A stretch of DNA of 64,000 nucleotides from Rhodococcus sp. B50 (GTDB taxonomy: Bacteria; Actinomycetota; Actinomycetes; Mycobacteriales; Mycobacteriaceae). The first letter of the stretch is position 1; every line of letters begins with the position of its first letter. The position numbers and the translations under genes were made by a program. Of the stretch, positions 9,230-18,564 are shown piece by piece. The stretch lies in NCBI RefSeq assembly GCF_013602415.1, contig NZ_WPAG02000002.1, forward strand, positions 3,165,480-3,229,479. The letters run 5' to 3'. The notes under the pieces were generated by a model, which worked only from the letters and a program-made list of their open reading frames with translations, was not told where the DNA came from and did not search any database.

Positions 9230-10806
9230 GTCGACGGAGATCGTCGTACCCCGCGCTCCTCGCGCTCTGTTCGACACTGTTCCTCATCACTGCCTGCGGA
9301 GGTTCCGGTGCGGGCGCTGCCGCCTCGGCGAACGAGTCCGCCGGTGATCCGGTACTCGGCGGATCCGCGCGGATCGTCCAGGTTCGCGAGCCCGTCACGC
9401 TCGACCCGGCGGTCCTCGCCAACAACTGGGTCGGACAGGCGATGCTGGGCAACGCTGTGTTCGGAACACTGATGGTCGACGACCCGGCGACACTCGAGGT
9501 GGAACACAAACTTGCCACGGACTTCTCGACCGCAGACGGTGGTGCCACGTTCACGTTGACCCTCCGGCCGGATCTCGTATTCTCGGACGGAACGCCGCTC
9601 GACGCGGAGGCAGTGGCGTTCAACTGGAATCGGCACCGCGACCCGGCCGTCGCATCGAATGCGCTCGCGCAGGCGTCGCAGATCGCATCGACCGAAGTAG
9701 TGGACGACGCCACCCTGCAGATCACCATGCGCTCGCCGAATCCCCACTTCGCTCATGCGATCACCTCGAGTTCACTGAATTGGATCGCCTCCCCCACCGC
9801 CCTCGCGAAGGGCCCGGAAGCGTTCAATGCCGAACCGATCGGTGCGGGCCCCTTCGTCCTGACCGAATGGGCACGCCAGGATCGCATGGAACTCGAACGG
9901 AACCCGAACTATTGGGACTCACCGCGACCGTACCTGGACCGCATCACGTTGGTCACCGTCAGCGACGTCAACCAACGCACGAATGTGCTTGCCAGTGGCG
10001 CAGTGGATCTGGTCGCGGAGTCGAGTTGGTCGGCGCTGACACGGGCGGAGCAGGCGGGGTTCCCGACGCAGATCGTCCCGGAAGGCGGTGGGCAGTACAT
10101 CGCCCTCAACGCGCGGCGAGCACCGTTCGACGACGTCAGAGCGCGAAAGGCTGTGGCCGCCGCGGTGCAACTCGACGACATCAACAACGCGGTCTTCGAA
10201 GGAAACGGCGAAGTGCCGGGTACGTTGTTCCAGGAGTCGTCGCCGTTCTTCGCGGACATACCGCTGCAACGACACGATCCCGCCGAGGCACAGCGGCTGT
10301 TCGACGAACTCGCTTCCGAGGGTAAGCCGGTGGAGTTCACATTCCTGGCCACATCTCTCGTCGAGATCCGAACGGTGGCAGAGACGGTTCAGGCGCAACT
10401 CGGCGCCTACGACAACGTCGACGTCAAGGTCGAAGTACTCGACTATGCGGCCTTCATGCCGCGGTACGCAGCACGGGATTTCGACGCGACCATCTGGTCG
10501 GCCGATGTACAGGAACCGCACACCACGCTGTGGCACCAGTTCCATTCTGCGTCGTCGGGAAATGTTGCAGGTATCGCCGACCCCGCGCTGGACGCCGCCC
10601 TCGAGTCCGGCCGGCTGGCGACCTCACCGGACGAGCGGGTCGAGGCCTACACGACGGTCCAACAGCGACTTTCCGATCTCGACGTCGGCATCTGGTACGT
10701 GCGCGCGGCGCCCTCGGTGATCCACAGTTCCGACATCCACGGAGTCCGCATGTACGCGTTGGGTTCTCCCCTGCCGGAAGAACTGTGGTCGACCGAGTCC
10801 GGATAG
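9226..10806 (+). CDS. ABC transporter solute-binding lipoprotein, family 5 (peptide/opine type)
   Basis: 526 aa exported lipoprotein: basic N-terminus, hydrophobic stretch, lipobox LITAC with the lipidated Cys24. The mature part is a family 5 extracellular binding protein (ARIVQVREPVTLDPAVLANN at the mature N-terminus, FTLTLRPDLVFSDGTPLDAE, GAGPFVLTEWARQDRMELER). Such proteins bind peptides, opines, nickel or other polar ligands outside the membrane and deliver them to DppBCDF-type permeases. No permease or ATPase is next to it, so it either shares a distant transporter or acts as a sensor or scavenger. It is the last gene of the dioxygenase operon and is followed by a hairpin. Confidence 0.88.
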   Translation: MSRRRSSYPALLALCSTLFLITACGGSGAGAAASANESAGDPVLGGSARIVQVREPVTLDPAVLANNWVGQAMLGNAVFGTLMVDDPATLEVEHKLATDFSTADGGATFTLTLRPDLVFSDGTPLDAEAVAFNWNRHRDPAVASNALAQASQIASTEVVDDATLQITMRSPNPHFAHAITSSSLNWIASPTALAKGPEAFNAEPIGAGPFVLTEWARQDRMELERNPNYWDSPRPYLDRITLVTVSDVNQRTNVLASGAVDLVAESSWSALTRAEQAGFPTQIVPEGGGQYIALNARRAPFDDVRARKAVAAAVQLDDINNAVFEGNGEVPGTLFQESSPFFADIPLQRHDPAEAQRLFDELASEGKPVEFTFLATSLVEIRTVAETVQAQLGAYDNVDVKVEVLDYAAFMPRYAARDFDATIWSADVQEPHTTLWHQFHSASSGNVAGIADPALDAALESGRLATSPDERVEAYTTVQQRLSDLDVGIWYVRAAPSVIHSSDIHGVRMYALGSPLPEELWSTESG

Positions 10807-10821
10807 CCCACGCAATCGAGT

Positions 10822-10867
10822 CCGGCGTTGTTGTCGATCTTTCACCGACGAACGACAACAACGTCGG
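10822..10867. terminator. Hairpin terminator after the solute-binding protein gene
   Basis: Left arm at 10822-10836 pairs with 10853-10867; the core CGTTGTTGTCG/CGACAACAACG is perfect over 11 bp and extends outward with one G-U pair. It follows the family 5 binding protein stop by 15 bp. The left arm is a near copy of the one after ipdC. Confidence 0.75.
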
Positions 10868-10955
10868 TCCCGATCCGCCGGTCCGGTCGTTGACGAATCC
10901 GTCGACCCCGCGTTAACGTGCGCAGAACTGCTACCGAGGCATGGGGGCCCGGGTG

Positions 10956-12956
10956 ATGTCACGCACTGTCGCTTTCGTCGTGGCGGCCGTGGTCGCCTGC
11001 ACGATCACATCCGCAGGATCGGCGACCGCCGAACCCACAGGCGGTGCCGCCGGCGCCTCTTGGCAGCGCATCGTCGACGCTCCGGACGCCTACCCGGCCA
11101 CCGCCGTCGAATGGGACGTTCCCATCACCCTGAGCGACGGGACGGTCCTCCGCGCCAACGTCTTCCGCCCCGCCCATGCCGACGGCACGCCGATCGACGA
11201 ACCCACACCGGTCGTCCTGGGTCTCACCCCGTACACCAAACCGCTGTCGACGCTGGCGTCGGTTGCGATGGAGGCCCCGGAGTTCGCCCCGCTGGTGGAC
11301 GAGCTCGGATCCATTCTGAACTTCGGTGCTCCCTTCGACGGCATCACCGAACTCGCAGCCCCGGCAACGCAACTCGGCCGTGCCTTCGGACTCGACCGCG
11401 ATCTGGTGCAGAACGGCTACACACAGGTGATCGTCGACGTGCGCGGCACCGGTTTCTCCCACGGGCAGTGGGACGTCCTCGGTCCGCGCGAACAGCAGGA
11501 CACCGTCGAGGTCATCGACTGGGCAGCGAAGCAGCCGTGGTCGAACGGACGTGTCGGAACGACCGGTGTCTCCTACTCCGCGATCAATCAGATCCAGGCC
11601 GCCGGGCTGCAACCCGACGCCCTCGACGCGGTCTTCGCCGTCGAACCCGGCAACGACCTGCTGCGCGACATCGTCGGTACCGGTGGCGCAGTGGGTGTGG
11701 GTTTCATGCCTGCCTGGCTCGCCCTCGTCAACGGTCTCAAGTGGATCCCCGACATGGAGGCACTTCTCCAGGGCAGGTTCGACGCGCAGTGGTTGCGCGA
11801 CAGGATGGCCGATCCTGCGACGAAGCTTCCCGAACTCTTCGAGGTGCTCACCGCACCGAGCATCGATACCGCCTCCCCCTCCGCCCTCGAGGTCGCGCAG
11901 GACGGACCGTTCTACCAGGAGCGGCAGGCACGACTCGAGTCGATCGAGGTGCCCGCCTTCGTGTTCGGGAACTGGCACGACATCTTCGCCAACAGCGAGC
12001 CCGACATCTACAACCGCATCCCCGTCGAACCCGGCCGGAAACAACTGGTGATGGGCGACGGCTACCACGCTGTCCTCGGTACCGGATTCGGCACTCCGGG
12101 ACACCCACCGAACATCACAGCGCTCCAGCACGCGTGGTTCGACCGTTGGCTCAAGGACATCGACAACGGTATCGACGAGTACGGTCCGGTGACCCTCCTG
12201 CAGCAGGGCGGCGGCTGGATCACCGCTGACGAGTTCCCGCGCAGCGCCGTCGACTACGAGAAGCTCTTCCTCTCTGCGGCGCCGAGCGGAACCGCCGGGC
12301 ACGCTCTCCACGACGGCACGCTCCTCGCCTCGGCACCCGAGACCGCGCAGCGACTCACTGTCGCCCCTGGTCTACGCGGTGTCTGCTCCCGTGAGGCCGC
12401 GCAGGGCACAGCCGGCCTCGCGGTGCTGCTGGGCGCGGGATGCACGAAGGACGCCCGGTTCAACGAGGCCGAGGGCCTCACGTTCACGAGCGAGCCGGTC
12501 ACCGAACCGACCGTGCTCTCGGGGCCGGTCAACGTGCACCTCGAGACCGTTCTCGACGCCACCGACGGGTTCTGGTCGGTCTCCGTGAACGACGTCGCTC
12601 CGGACGGACGGTCCACCGTGATCACCACCGGTTCCCTCGTCTCGTCGCTGCGCGCGATCGATGACTCGAAGAGCACGTTCACCGCCGACGGCGATTACGT
12701 GCAGGCACATCCGGTCCTGACCCTCGAGTCCCGGCAACCGATCGTCCCGGGGCAGCCGACCACCCTCGACATCAGCACCCTGCCGACGGAAGCGGTGCTG
12801 CAGCCGGGGCACCGTATCCGGGTCGACGTCTATGCCGCGAGCGTCCCACGTTCACTCCCGCTCGGCCCGATGCTCGTCGAGAGCGGTCTGCGACCGCAGC
12901 ACCTCGAACTCAACTCCACCGCACCGAGTTTCGTGACGATCCCCGTGGTGCGGTAG
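10956..12956 (+). CDS. Secreted CocE/NonD-family serine hydrolase (X-Pro dipeptidyl-peptidase type)
   Basis: About 666 aa. The signal peptide (MSRTVAFVVAAVVACTITSA) predicts export; a second ATG 15 bp upstream (10941) is also possible. The alpha/beta-hydrolase core has the nucleophile motif GTTGVSYSAI, preceded by VRGTGFSHGQWD. The C-terminal jelly-roll domain (about residues 440-660; LSGPVNVHLETVLDATDGFW) is that of the X-Pro dipeptidyl-peptidase C-terminal family. Known relatives are cocaine esterase, alpha-amino-acid ester hydrolase and PepX. The substrate is probably an ester or amide outside the cell. No lipid anchor is seen. Confidence 0.88.
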   Translation: MSRTVAFVVAAVVACTITSAGSATAEPTGGAAGASWQRIVDAPDAYPATAVEWDVPITLSDGTVLRANVFRPAHADGTPIDEPTPVVLGLTPYTKPLSTLASVAMEAPEFAPLVDELGSILNFGAPFDGITELAAPATQLGRAFGLDRDLVQNGYTQVIVDVRGTGFSHGQWDVLGPREQQDTVEVIDWAAKQPWSNGRVGTTGVSYSAINQIQAAGLQPDALDAVFAVEPGNDLLRDIVGTGGAVGVGFMPAWLALVNGLKWIPDMEALLQGRFDAQWLRDRMADPATKLPELFEVLTAPSIDTASPSALEVAQDGPFYQERQARLESIEVPAFVFGNWHDIFANSEPDIYNRIPVEPGRKQLVMGDGYHAVLGTGFGTPGHPPNITALQHAWFDRWLKDIDNGIDEYGPVTLLQQGGGWITADEFPRSAVDYEKLFLSAAPSGTAGHALHDGTLLASAPETAQRLTVAPGLRGVCSREAAQGTAGLAVLLGAGCTKDARFNEAEGLTFTSEPVTEPTVLSGPVNVHLETVLDATDGFWSVSVNDVAPDGRSTVITTGSLVSSLRAIDDSKSTFTADGDYVQAHPVLTLESRQPIVPGQPTTLDISTLPTEAVLQPGHRIRVDVYAASVPRSLPLGPMLVESGLRPQHLELNSTAPSFVTIPVVR

Positions 12957-12964
12957 AAGTCGCG

Positions 12965-13894
12965 TCAGCCCGCGCCGGATCGCTCCAGATTGCCCCGATC
13001 CCACGCAGCGAGCCGGGCGGCTGCGTCGTAGGTGCTGCGCAGGAACTGGAGCAGTTCCGCGTCGGGATCGGCCGCGGTCCGCACCGCCTCGTAGGGCAGC
13101 ACGAACTCCCCCAGCTCAGCGGCATAGAGGGCGGCGTCCGGGCGCACCGGAGACTGGGCGAAGCCTTCGAGTGCAGGGTAGACGTACGAATAGAACGCCC
13201 CCTCGTCCCCACCGCCCGGCCAGAATCCACAGCTGCTGAGCTCGTGAGAGTAGGCCTCCGTCATCACTTCGTCGGGGCAGTTCGGGATTCCCCCGGGATG
13301 GGGCGGAGCAGCGCGTCCGGAGAATCGGGTGCATGCGAGGTCCATCGCACCCCAGAAGAAGTGCACCGGACTCACCTTGCCGAGGAAATCTGCTCGGAAC
13401 CGGAGCAGGACACGGTGCGCCTGCACGAGTTGCCGCCAGAAGAGATGAGCCGCCTCGGGGTCGTAGGAATCATGTTCACGGTCCTGTGCGAACGGGATCG
13501 CCGGATCCACCTCGTTGGGTATGCCCTGGATCCGGGTCGTGATACCCAGCTCGTCCAGAGCTCCGAAAGTGCGGGTGTAGAACTCCGCCACCGGTTGTGC
13601 GATGAGAGGCACCGAACGGCTGCGACCGTCGCTCGCACGGATGTGCAGGCGGTGCTCGAAGAAGTCGAACTCCATGTCGAAGACGGCGTGCCCATAGGGA
13701 ATCGACGAGGTGCCCAGCCCACGCGGCGTGACGTACAGCGTCGTCTGCCACCAGTGGTTGACCATCGGTGTATGGGCCATGCGGATCTTGCCGACGATCT
13801 GCAACCACATGTGAAGGGTGTCCCGGGTGTCGGTCCATTCCGCTGTGCGCAGACTCGGCCACGCGTCACCGGAAACAGGTGCTGGGTCGTTCAC
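12965..13894 (-). CDS. DUF5996 family protein
   Basis: 309 aa, cytoplasmic, of unknown biochemical role. Conserved features of this family are visible: WPSLRTAEWTDTRDTLHMW at the N-terminus, HTPMVNHWWQ, LYVTPRGL, and the C-terminal part rich in aromatic residues (HFFWGAMDLACTRFSGR, then DEGAFYSYVYP). Several conserved His, Trp and Tyr suggest ligand or metal binding, but none is proven. It converges on the CocE-type gene with only 8 bp between stops. Confidence 0.8.
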   Translation of the reverse strand: MNDPAPVSGDAWPSLRTAEWTDTRDTLHMWLQIVGKIRMAHTPMVNHWWQTTLYVTPRGLGTSSIPYGHAVFDMEFDFFEHRLHIRASDGRSRSVPLIAQPVAEFYTRTFGALDELGITTRIQGIPNEVDPAIPFAQDREHDSYDPEAAHLFWRQLVQAHRVLLRFRADFLGKVSPVHFFWGAMDLACTRFSGRAAPPHPGGIPNCPDEVMTEAYSHELSSCGFWPGGGDEGAFYSYVYPALEGFAQSPVRPDAALYAAELGEFVLPYEAVRTAADPDAELLQFLRSTYDAAARLAAWDRGNLERSGAG

Positions 13895-13997
13895 GATGCC
13901 TCCCGCGGTCCGGAAATCGACCCTACTCCGCCGAAGCCGGAGCCATGGCCCGGTCAGGAAGATTCCCGATACCGCGTGACAACAGTTCGTCGCTGTT

Positions 13998-14696
13998 TCA
14001 GCGAATTGTGCTCGGCAGGGAGCCAGGCAGGGGTATCAGTGTCCCGTTGCGCACGGCACAGGCGCGGTCGACGAGAGTCAGCCGGCTCAGGTCGTGAGTG
14101 ACCATCACGATCGCCACATCCCGATCCCGGCTCAGATCGGCGAGCAGGGCCACGACCTCGCGGCTGCGGTTCTCGTCGAGGGCCGAGGTGGGCTCGTCGA
14201 CGAGCAACACCGAGGGGTCGTTCATCAGGCCTCGCGCGATGGCAACCCGTTGCCGTTGACCTCCCGACAGTTGGTGGGGACGCCGGTCCAGGTGCCCGTC
14301 GAGACCCAACGAACACAACAGGTCCGTGGCACGGGCACGACTCTCGCGGACCGAGTCGCCGGCGAGATGGGACATCATCTGCAGTTGTTCGACTGCGGTC
14401 AACGAGGGCAGCAGGTTCGACTGCTGGAACACGAATCCGAGCTTCTCGCGTCGCATGGTCGTGCGCTCGTCACGGTCCAGTCCCGTCATGTCGCTGCCGT
14501 CGATAACGACACGACCCGAATCCGGGGTGATGAGCAGGCCGGCGACAGCGAGCAGGCTCGATTTGCCGGACCCGGAAGGACCGGTCACGGCCACGAATTC
14601 GCCGCGTCGGACCTCGAAATCCACGTCGTCGAGGACGCATCGATGCCCGTCACCGTCGGGATAGCTGAGGACGATGTTGCGTAAGCAGATACTCAT
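13998..14696 (-). CDS. ABC transporter ATP-binding protein (LolD/MacB/DevA type)
   Basis: 232 aa ATPase: Walker A GPSGSGKSS, Q-loop FVFQQSNLLPSLTA, signature LSGGQRQRVAIARGL, Walker B VLLVDEPTSALDE, H-loop VTHD. Sequence style matches the MacB/LolD/DevA group, which works with a four-helix FtsX-type permease to expel or extract molecules. The ATG at 14696 lies 29 bp after the permease stop. An earlier in-frame start would overlap the permease, so the later one is preferred. It is probably regulated by the adjacent two-component system. Confidence 0.92.
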   Translation of the reverse strand: MSICLRNIVLSYPDGDGHRCVLDDVDFEVRRGEFVAVTGPSGSGKSSLLAVAGLLITPDSGRVVIDGSDMTGLDRDERTTMRREKLGFVFQQSNLLPSLTAVEQLQMMSHLAGDSVRESRARATDLLCSLGLDGHLDRRPHQLSGGQRQRVAIARGLMNDPSVLLVDEPTSALDENRSREVVALLADLSRDRDVAIVMVTHDLSRLTLVDRACAVRNGTLIPLPGSLPSTIR

Positions 14697-14725
14697 GTCG
14701 AAGTCCTTCGTTCTCGGTAGATGAC

Positions 14726-15793
14726 TCATCGAGCGGCTGCAAGGGCAGCGAGCGGGTCGACCTTGGCGATACGGACCAGGGAAGCGGCCGCGCCGATCAT
14801 GCCCGTCGCAACGAGGGCGAGGAACGGAACCGCGGTGGTGGACACCGTGAGCGAGAACGGAACCGACTGCGAGGCTGCCGTTCCGAGACCGGCTGCGGCC
14901 AGGGTTCCAAGTCCGGATCCGAGTACCAGCACGATCGAGCTCTGCCCGAGTGCGTCCTGGAGCAGGTAGCGGGTGGAGGCACCGACAGCCTTGAGCACAG
15001 CGAGGTCCTGGCCGCGCTGGATGGTCCATACCGTGAAGAAGGCTCCGACGACCAAGGCGCTGACGATCATCAGCATCGTCTGCATCAACAGCAGCGATCC
15101 ACGCTCGGAGGTGTACGACCCGATCGCATTCAGCGCACCGCGGCCGTCGGTGACGGCCGTCCCGGTCGCCTCACCGACAGAATCGGCGTCGAACCCTGCG
15201 GAGGTACGCAATGCAACGACGGTGCCGTCACTGCCACCGGCCGACGGCAGTGACATCCATGCGTCGTGGTCCATCCAGACCACGGGCTGATGACTGTAGA
15301 ACGAGTCGTCGACCAGAGCGGTGATGGTGAATACCTTTCCGCTCATCGAAATCCGTGTTCCGTTCGTCCATCCGTTGTCCTTGGCGAGGTCGGCGTCCAC
15401 GGCTACCGAGCCGGTACCGAGCACGACCGGAGCAGCGAAAGAATGCCCGTCGACGCCGAACGCAGAAGCGGCGACTTCTCGACCGTCGACGCTGATCCGA
15501 GCGGGCGCCACCCCGATGATCGACGCAGCATCGACACCGTCGGCCTCCGCAAGTTCCGCATACTGCCGCGTCGTCACGGTCGACTCGGCGAACGAGACCG
15601 AGCGGCCATCGGGGGGAGCACCGAATGCGAAGTGGTCGGCGCCGATGTTCCCGATCGCAGCGATGGACCGATTACCCAGTCCGGAGGTCAGCCCCGACAG
15701 CGTGACCACCATCAGCGAAATGAGGAACAGGGCCGAGGTCATCAGCGTAAAGCGACCTTTGGCGAAGCGGAGATCACGGAAAGCGAGGAACAT
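14726..15793 (-). CDS. ABC transporter permease, FtsX/DevC type
   Basis: 355 aa. It has an N-terminal membrane helix (FTLMTSALFLISLMVVTLSG), a large outer domain (about residues 45-230), then three C-terminal helices (LLLMQTMLMIVSALVVGAFF and two near the end), the usual FtsX/MacB topology. The cytoplasmic coupling loop TIQRGQDLAVLKAVGASTRY is typical. It starts at the ATG 15793, which begins the family motif FLAFRDLRFAKGRF; longer in-frame starts lack conservation. Operon with the ATPase. No membrane-fusion protein accompanies it, so it probably serves the inner membrane or envelope only. Confidence 0.9.
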   Translation of the reverse strand: MFLAFRDLRFAKGRFTLMTSALFLISLMVVTLSGLTSGLGNRSIAAIGNIGADHFAFGAPPDGRSVSFAESTVTTRQYAELAEADGVDAASIIGVAPARISVDGREVAASAFGVDGHSFAAPVVLGTGSVAVDADLAKDNGWTNGTRISMSGKVFTITALVDDSFYSHQPVVWMDHDAWMSLPSAGGSDGTVVALRTSAGFDADSVGEATGTAVTDGRGALNAIGSYTSERGSLLLMQTMLMIVSALVVGAFFTVWTIQRGQDLAVLKAVGASTRYLLQDALGQSSIVLVLGSGLGTLAAAGLGTAASQSVPFSLTVSTTAVPFLALVATGMIGAAASLVRIAKVDPLAALAAAR

Positions 15794-15910
15794 GCATCTC
15801 AGCGTCGTGCAAGGGAGCATTCCCGGCATCGCGCATTGGTTGGGTTCGCTGATCCATCGAAAGTTGGAGATCTCCGATCGGTGCGGTCGACGGCATAGTG
15901 CGGTATTAGA

Positions 15911-17134
15911 GTGGGCGAAATGCGGAATTCCGATGGGTCTCACTCGGACGGGGCCGTGCCGGTGCTACGCGCCATGCAATTCGGCGCCCATCTGCTGTTC
16001 TTCCTGCTCCTCGCGGTGGGTGTCGTGCGCACGGTTACCGACAGTGCTCATCCCGTTCCGATCGTCGCGCTCGCTGTCGTGGTGGCGGGGTGGTATCTCT
16101 TCGGGATCTGGTTCGCGCGGCGTGAGGGCTTCGAGAACGGGGAGCCGGTACAGCGCCGATCGGGGCAGATCTGGTTCGCGGCGCTCGGGCTGGGCTGGCT
16201 GGCTCTCGTGGTGGCGGATGTCAATTTCGTCTGGTTGGCGTTCGCCCTGTTTTTCTTGTGCTTTCCCCTGTTCTCCACTCCGGTCGCGTTGACGGTGACG
16301 ATCATGCTGACCGCGATAGCGATCGCAGCGACGCTGTGGCACGGCACCACGAACACGGTTGCCTCGATTCTCGGACCGGTGTTCGGGGCGGCAGCTGCCG
16401 CCGGAATGGCCGTCGTCTATCAACAGTTGGTGCGGCAGTCCGCGCAGCGACAGCAGTTGGTGGACGAACTCACCGAGGCGCACCGAGAGTTGCTCGGGGC
16501 GCAGGACGAATTGGTCGCGCTGCAACGGGAAGCGGGCGCACTGACCGAACGTTCCCGCCTCGCGCGTGACATCCACGACACTCTGGCGCAGGGATTTTCG
16601 TCCATTCTGCTGCTCTCTCGAGCCGGGCAGCGCGCTCCCGACAATTCCGCGGCGATCTTCGCGCAGATCGCGGACACCGCGCAGCAGAATCTGATCGAGG
16701 CCCGCCGGGTGGTCGACGCGCTCGCGCCGGTTGCGCTCGAGTCCGCACCGCTCGAATCCGCGTTGCGGCGCCTGCTCGACCAACTCGAACAGCAGACCGG
16801 AATCACCGGTGACCTGCTCACCGACAGCGATCCGATCCCGCTGGTGACGGACTTCGACGTCGCCTTGCTCCGCGTCGCCCAGAGTGCTCTCGCCAACGTG
16901 CGGTTGCATTCGCGGGCGCGTCGGGTACGGGTGACATTGAGCTACGCATCCGACGAAGTACGGCTCGATATCGTCGACGACGGTATCGGCTTCGATCAAC
17001 GTCAGGACGGTGGATTCGGCTTACGGTCGATGCGGGAACGACTGGCCGAACTGGGTGGCACACTCGTCGTGGAATCGGCACCCCGAGACGGAACCGCGGT
17101 TGCCGCAACCCTTCCGGTCGGGCGGGTCGCATGA
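15911..17134 (+). CDS. Sensor histidine kinase (NarL/DesK group, HisKA_3)
   Basis: 407 aa from GTG 15911; the ATG at 15920 is an alternative. About five hydrophobic helices lie in the first 170 residues. A short coiled coil follows (QRQQLVDELTEAHRELLGAQ), then the phospho-acceptor box ERSRLARDIHDTLAQGF and an HATPase domain (VAQSALANVRLHSRARRVRV, DDGIGFD, GFGLRSMRERL). There is little extracytoplasmic sequence, so it probably senses membrane state or an intramembrane ligand. It overlaps the response regulator start by 4 bp and is divergent from the ABC exporter, the likely target. Confidence 0.93.
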   Translation: MGEMRNSDGSHSDGAVPVLRAMQFGAHLLFFLLLAVGVVRTVTDSAHPVPIVALAVVVAGWYLFGIWFARREGFENGEPVQRRSGQIWFAALGLGWLALVVADVNFVWLAFALFFLCFPLFSTPVALTVTIMLTAIAIAATLWHGTTNTVASILGPVFGAAAAAGMAVVYQQLVRQSAQRQQLVDELTEAHRELLGAQDELVALQREAGALTERSRLARDIHDTLAQGFSSILLLSRAGQRAPDNSAAIFAQIADTAQQNLIEARRVVDALAPVALESAPLESALRRLLDQLEQQTGITGDLLTDSDPIPLVTDFDVALLRVAQSALANVRLHSRARRVRVTLSYASDEVRLDIVDDGIGFDQRQDGGFGLRSMRERLAELGGTLVVESAPRDGTAVAATLPVGRVA

Positions 17135-17757
17135 GTGCGGTACGTGTACTGCTCGTCGACGATCACCCGGTGGTACGGGCGGGACTACGCGCGTTGCTGG
17201 CGTCGCACGATGACATCGTGGTGGTGGCCGAAGCATCGTCGGGTGAGGAAGCCGTGGCTTCGGCGTCGGCCGCGAAACCCGATGTGGTGCTGATGGATCT
17301 GCGTCTGGGATCGGGGATCGACGGGGCGCAGGCGACCGCCCGGATCCTGACGGCGGCCGATCCGCCGAGGGTCGTCGTACTCACCACCTACGACACGGAC
17401 GCGGATATTCTGCGCGCGGTCGAAGCCGGTGCGGCGGGCTACCTCCTCAAGGACACCGACCCGAAAGTGCTGATCGAATCGGTGTTCGCGGCGGCCCGTG
17501 GGGAGACCGTCCTGGACCCGGACGTGGCCCAGCGCCTTTACCGCCGCATGCAGCAGCCCCGCGCCGACCTCAGCGCCCGCGAAATCGAAGTGCTGTCGCT
17601 GGTCGCCGAAGGGTTGTCCAATCGTGCGATCGCCAAACAGCTCTTCGTCAGCGAGGCAACCGTGAAATCCCATCTGGTGCACGCGTTCACCAAATTGGAG
17701 GTGGATAATCGCACCGCCGCAGTGGTCGCGGCGCGCGAGCGGGGCCTGATCGTGTGA
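17131..17757 (+). CDS. LuxR/NarL-family response regulator
   Basis: 208 aa. The receiver domain has the acidic pair in LLVDDHPVV, the phospho-acceptor Asp in DVVLMDLRLGS and the conserved Lys in GYLLKDTDP. The C-terminal LuxR helix-turn-helix is LSAREIEVLSLVAEGLSNRA followed by SEATVKSHLVHAF. Cognate partner of the upstream kinase (ATGA overlap). The divergent ABC exporter across a 117-bp intergenic region is the most probable regulated target, though no operator could be picked out by eye. Confidence 0.95.
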   Translation: MSAVRVLLVDDHPVVRAGLRALLASHDDIVVVAEASSGEEAVASASAAKPDVVLMDLRLGSGIDGAQATARILTAADPPRVVVLTTYDTDADILRAVEAGAAGYLLKDTDPKVLIESVFAAARGETVLDPDVAQRLYRRMQQPRADLSAREIEVLSLVAEGLSNRAIAKQLFVSEATVKSHLVHAFTKLEVDNRTAAVVAARERGLIV

Positions 17758-17775
17758 TCGGTGTCGAGGATCGGG

Positions 17776-18549
17776 TCAGGAGAACGAACCGTGTCGGCCC
17801 TCCCCGGACGCGAACCGCGCGGCCCCTCCGACCGTGTCACTTCCGACGGACTCCATGCCGATAGTGAATTCGAATCCGAGCGCCTCGGATTCGGAACGGC
17901 CGACCTGTTCGTTGACCGAGCGGCGGTCGTTGCGCATGCAGGTCTGTGGGAAGACTGTGATCTCCCGGGCCATGCGTTCGGCGGCGTCGCGCGTCGTTCC
18001 GGGTTCGACCACGCGGTTGGCCAGGCCGAATTCGCGTGCTTCCGCCGCACCGACGGGCCGGCCCGTCAGGATCATGTCCATGGCCCGACTCGTGCCGATC
18101 AGGCGGGGCAGCCGAACGGTGCCGCCGTCGATCAACGGCACTCCCCACCGGCGGCAGAAGACACCGAACACCGCGTCGGAGGAGACGACGCGCAGATCAC
18201 ACCAGATCGCCAGTTCGAGTCCACCGGCAACCGCGTAGCCTTCCACCGCCGCGATCACCGGTTTGGAGAGCACGAGGCGCGTCGGTCCCATCGGGCCGTC
18301 GCCGTCCGCACCGAGAACGTTCTGCCGGTCGGTACCGATCGATGTGAGATCCGCTCCTGCACAGAAGTTTCCACCGTCTCCGTGGAGGACAGCGACATCG
18401 GCGGCGGGGTCTGCGTCGAATGCCCTGAAGGCGTGGGCCAGCTCGGCGGCCATCGGACCGTCGACCGCGTTCCGGCGCTCGGGACGGGCCATGATCACGG
18501 TCGTCACCCGATCGCGCGTCTCGACGCGGATCGATTCGTACGGCGTCAT
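17776..18549 (-). CDS. Enoyl-CoA hydratase/isomerase family protein
   Basis: 257 aa crotonase. The oxyanion-hole segments are GNFCAGADLTSIG and EGYAVAGGLELAIWCDLRV. In LIDGGTVRLPRL the position of the catalytic Glu of classical hydratases is occupied by Asp/Gly, so the exact reaction (hydration, isomerisation or hydrolysis) is uncertain. It starts at ATG 18549 and stands 15 bp after the stop of the small CstA partner, on the same strand, so it may be cotranscribed. No link to sterol genes is apparent. Confidence 0.88.
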   Translation of the reverse strand: MTPYESIRVETRDRVTTVIMARPERRNAVDGPMAAELAHAFRAFDADPAADVAVLHGDGGNFCAGADLTSIGTDRQNVLGADGDGPMGPTRLVLSKPVIAAVEGYAVAGGLELAIWCDLRVVSSDAVFGVFCRRWGVPLIDGGTVRLPRLIGTSRAMDMILTGRPVGAAEAREFGLANRVVEPGTTRDAAERMAREITVFPQTCMRNDRRSVNEQVGRSESEALGFEFTIGMESVGSDTVGGAARFASGEGRHGSFS

Positions 18550-18564
18550 GCCCGACCTCCCCGC

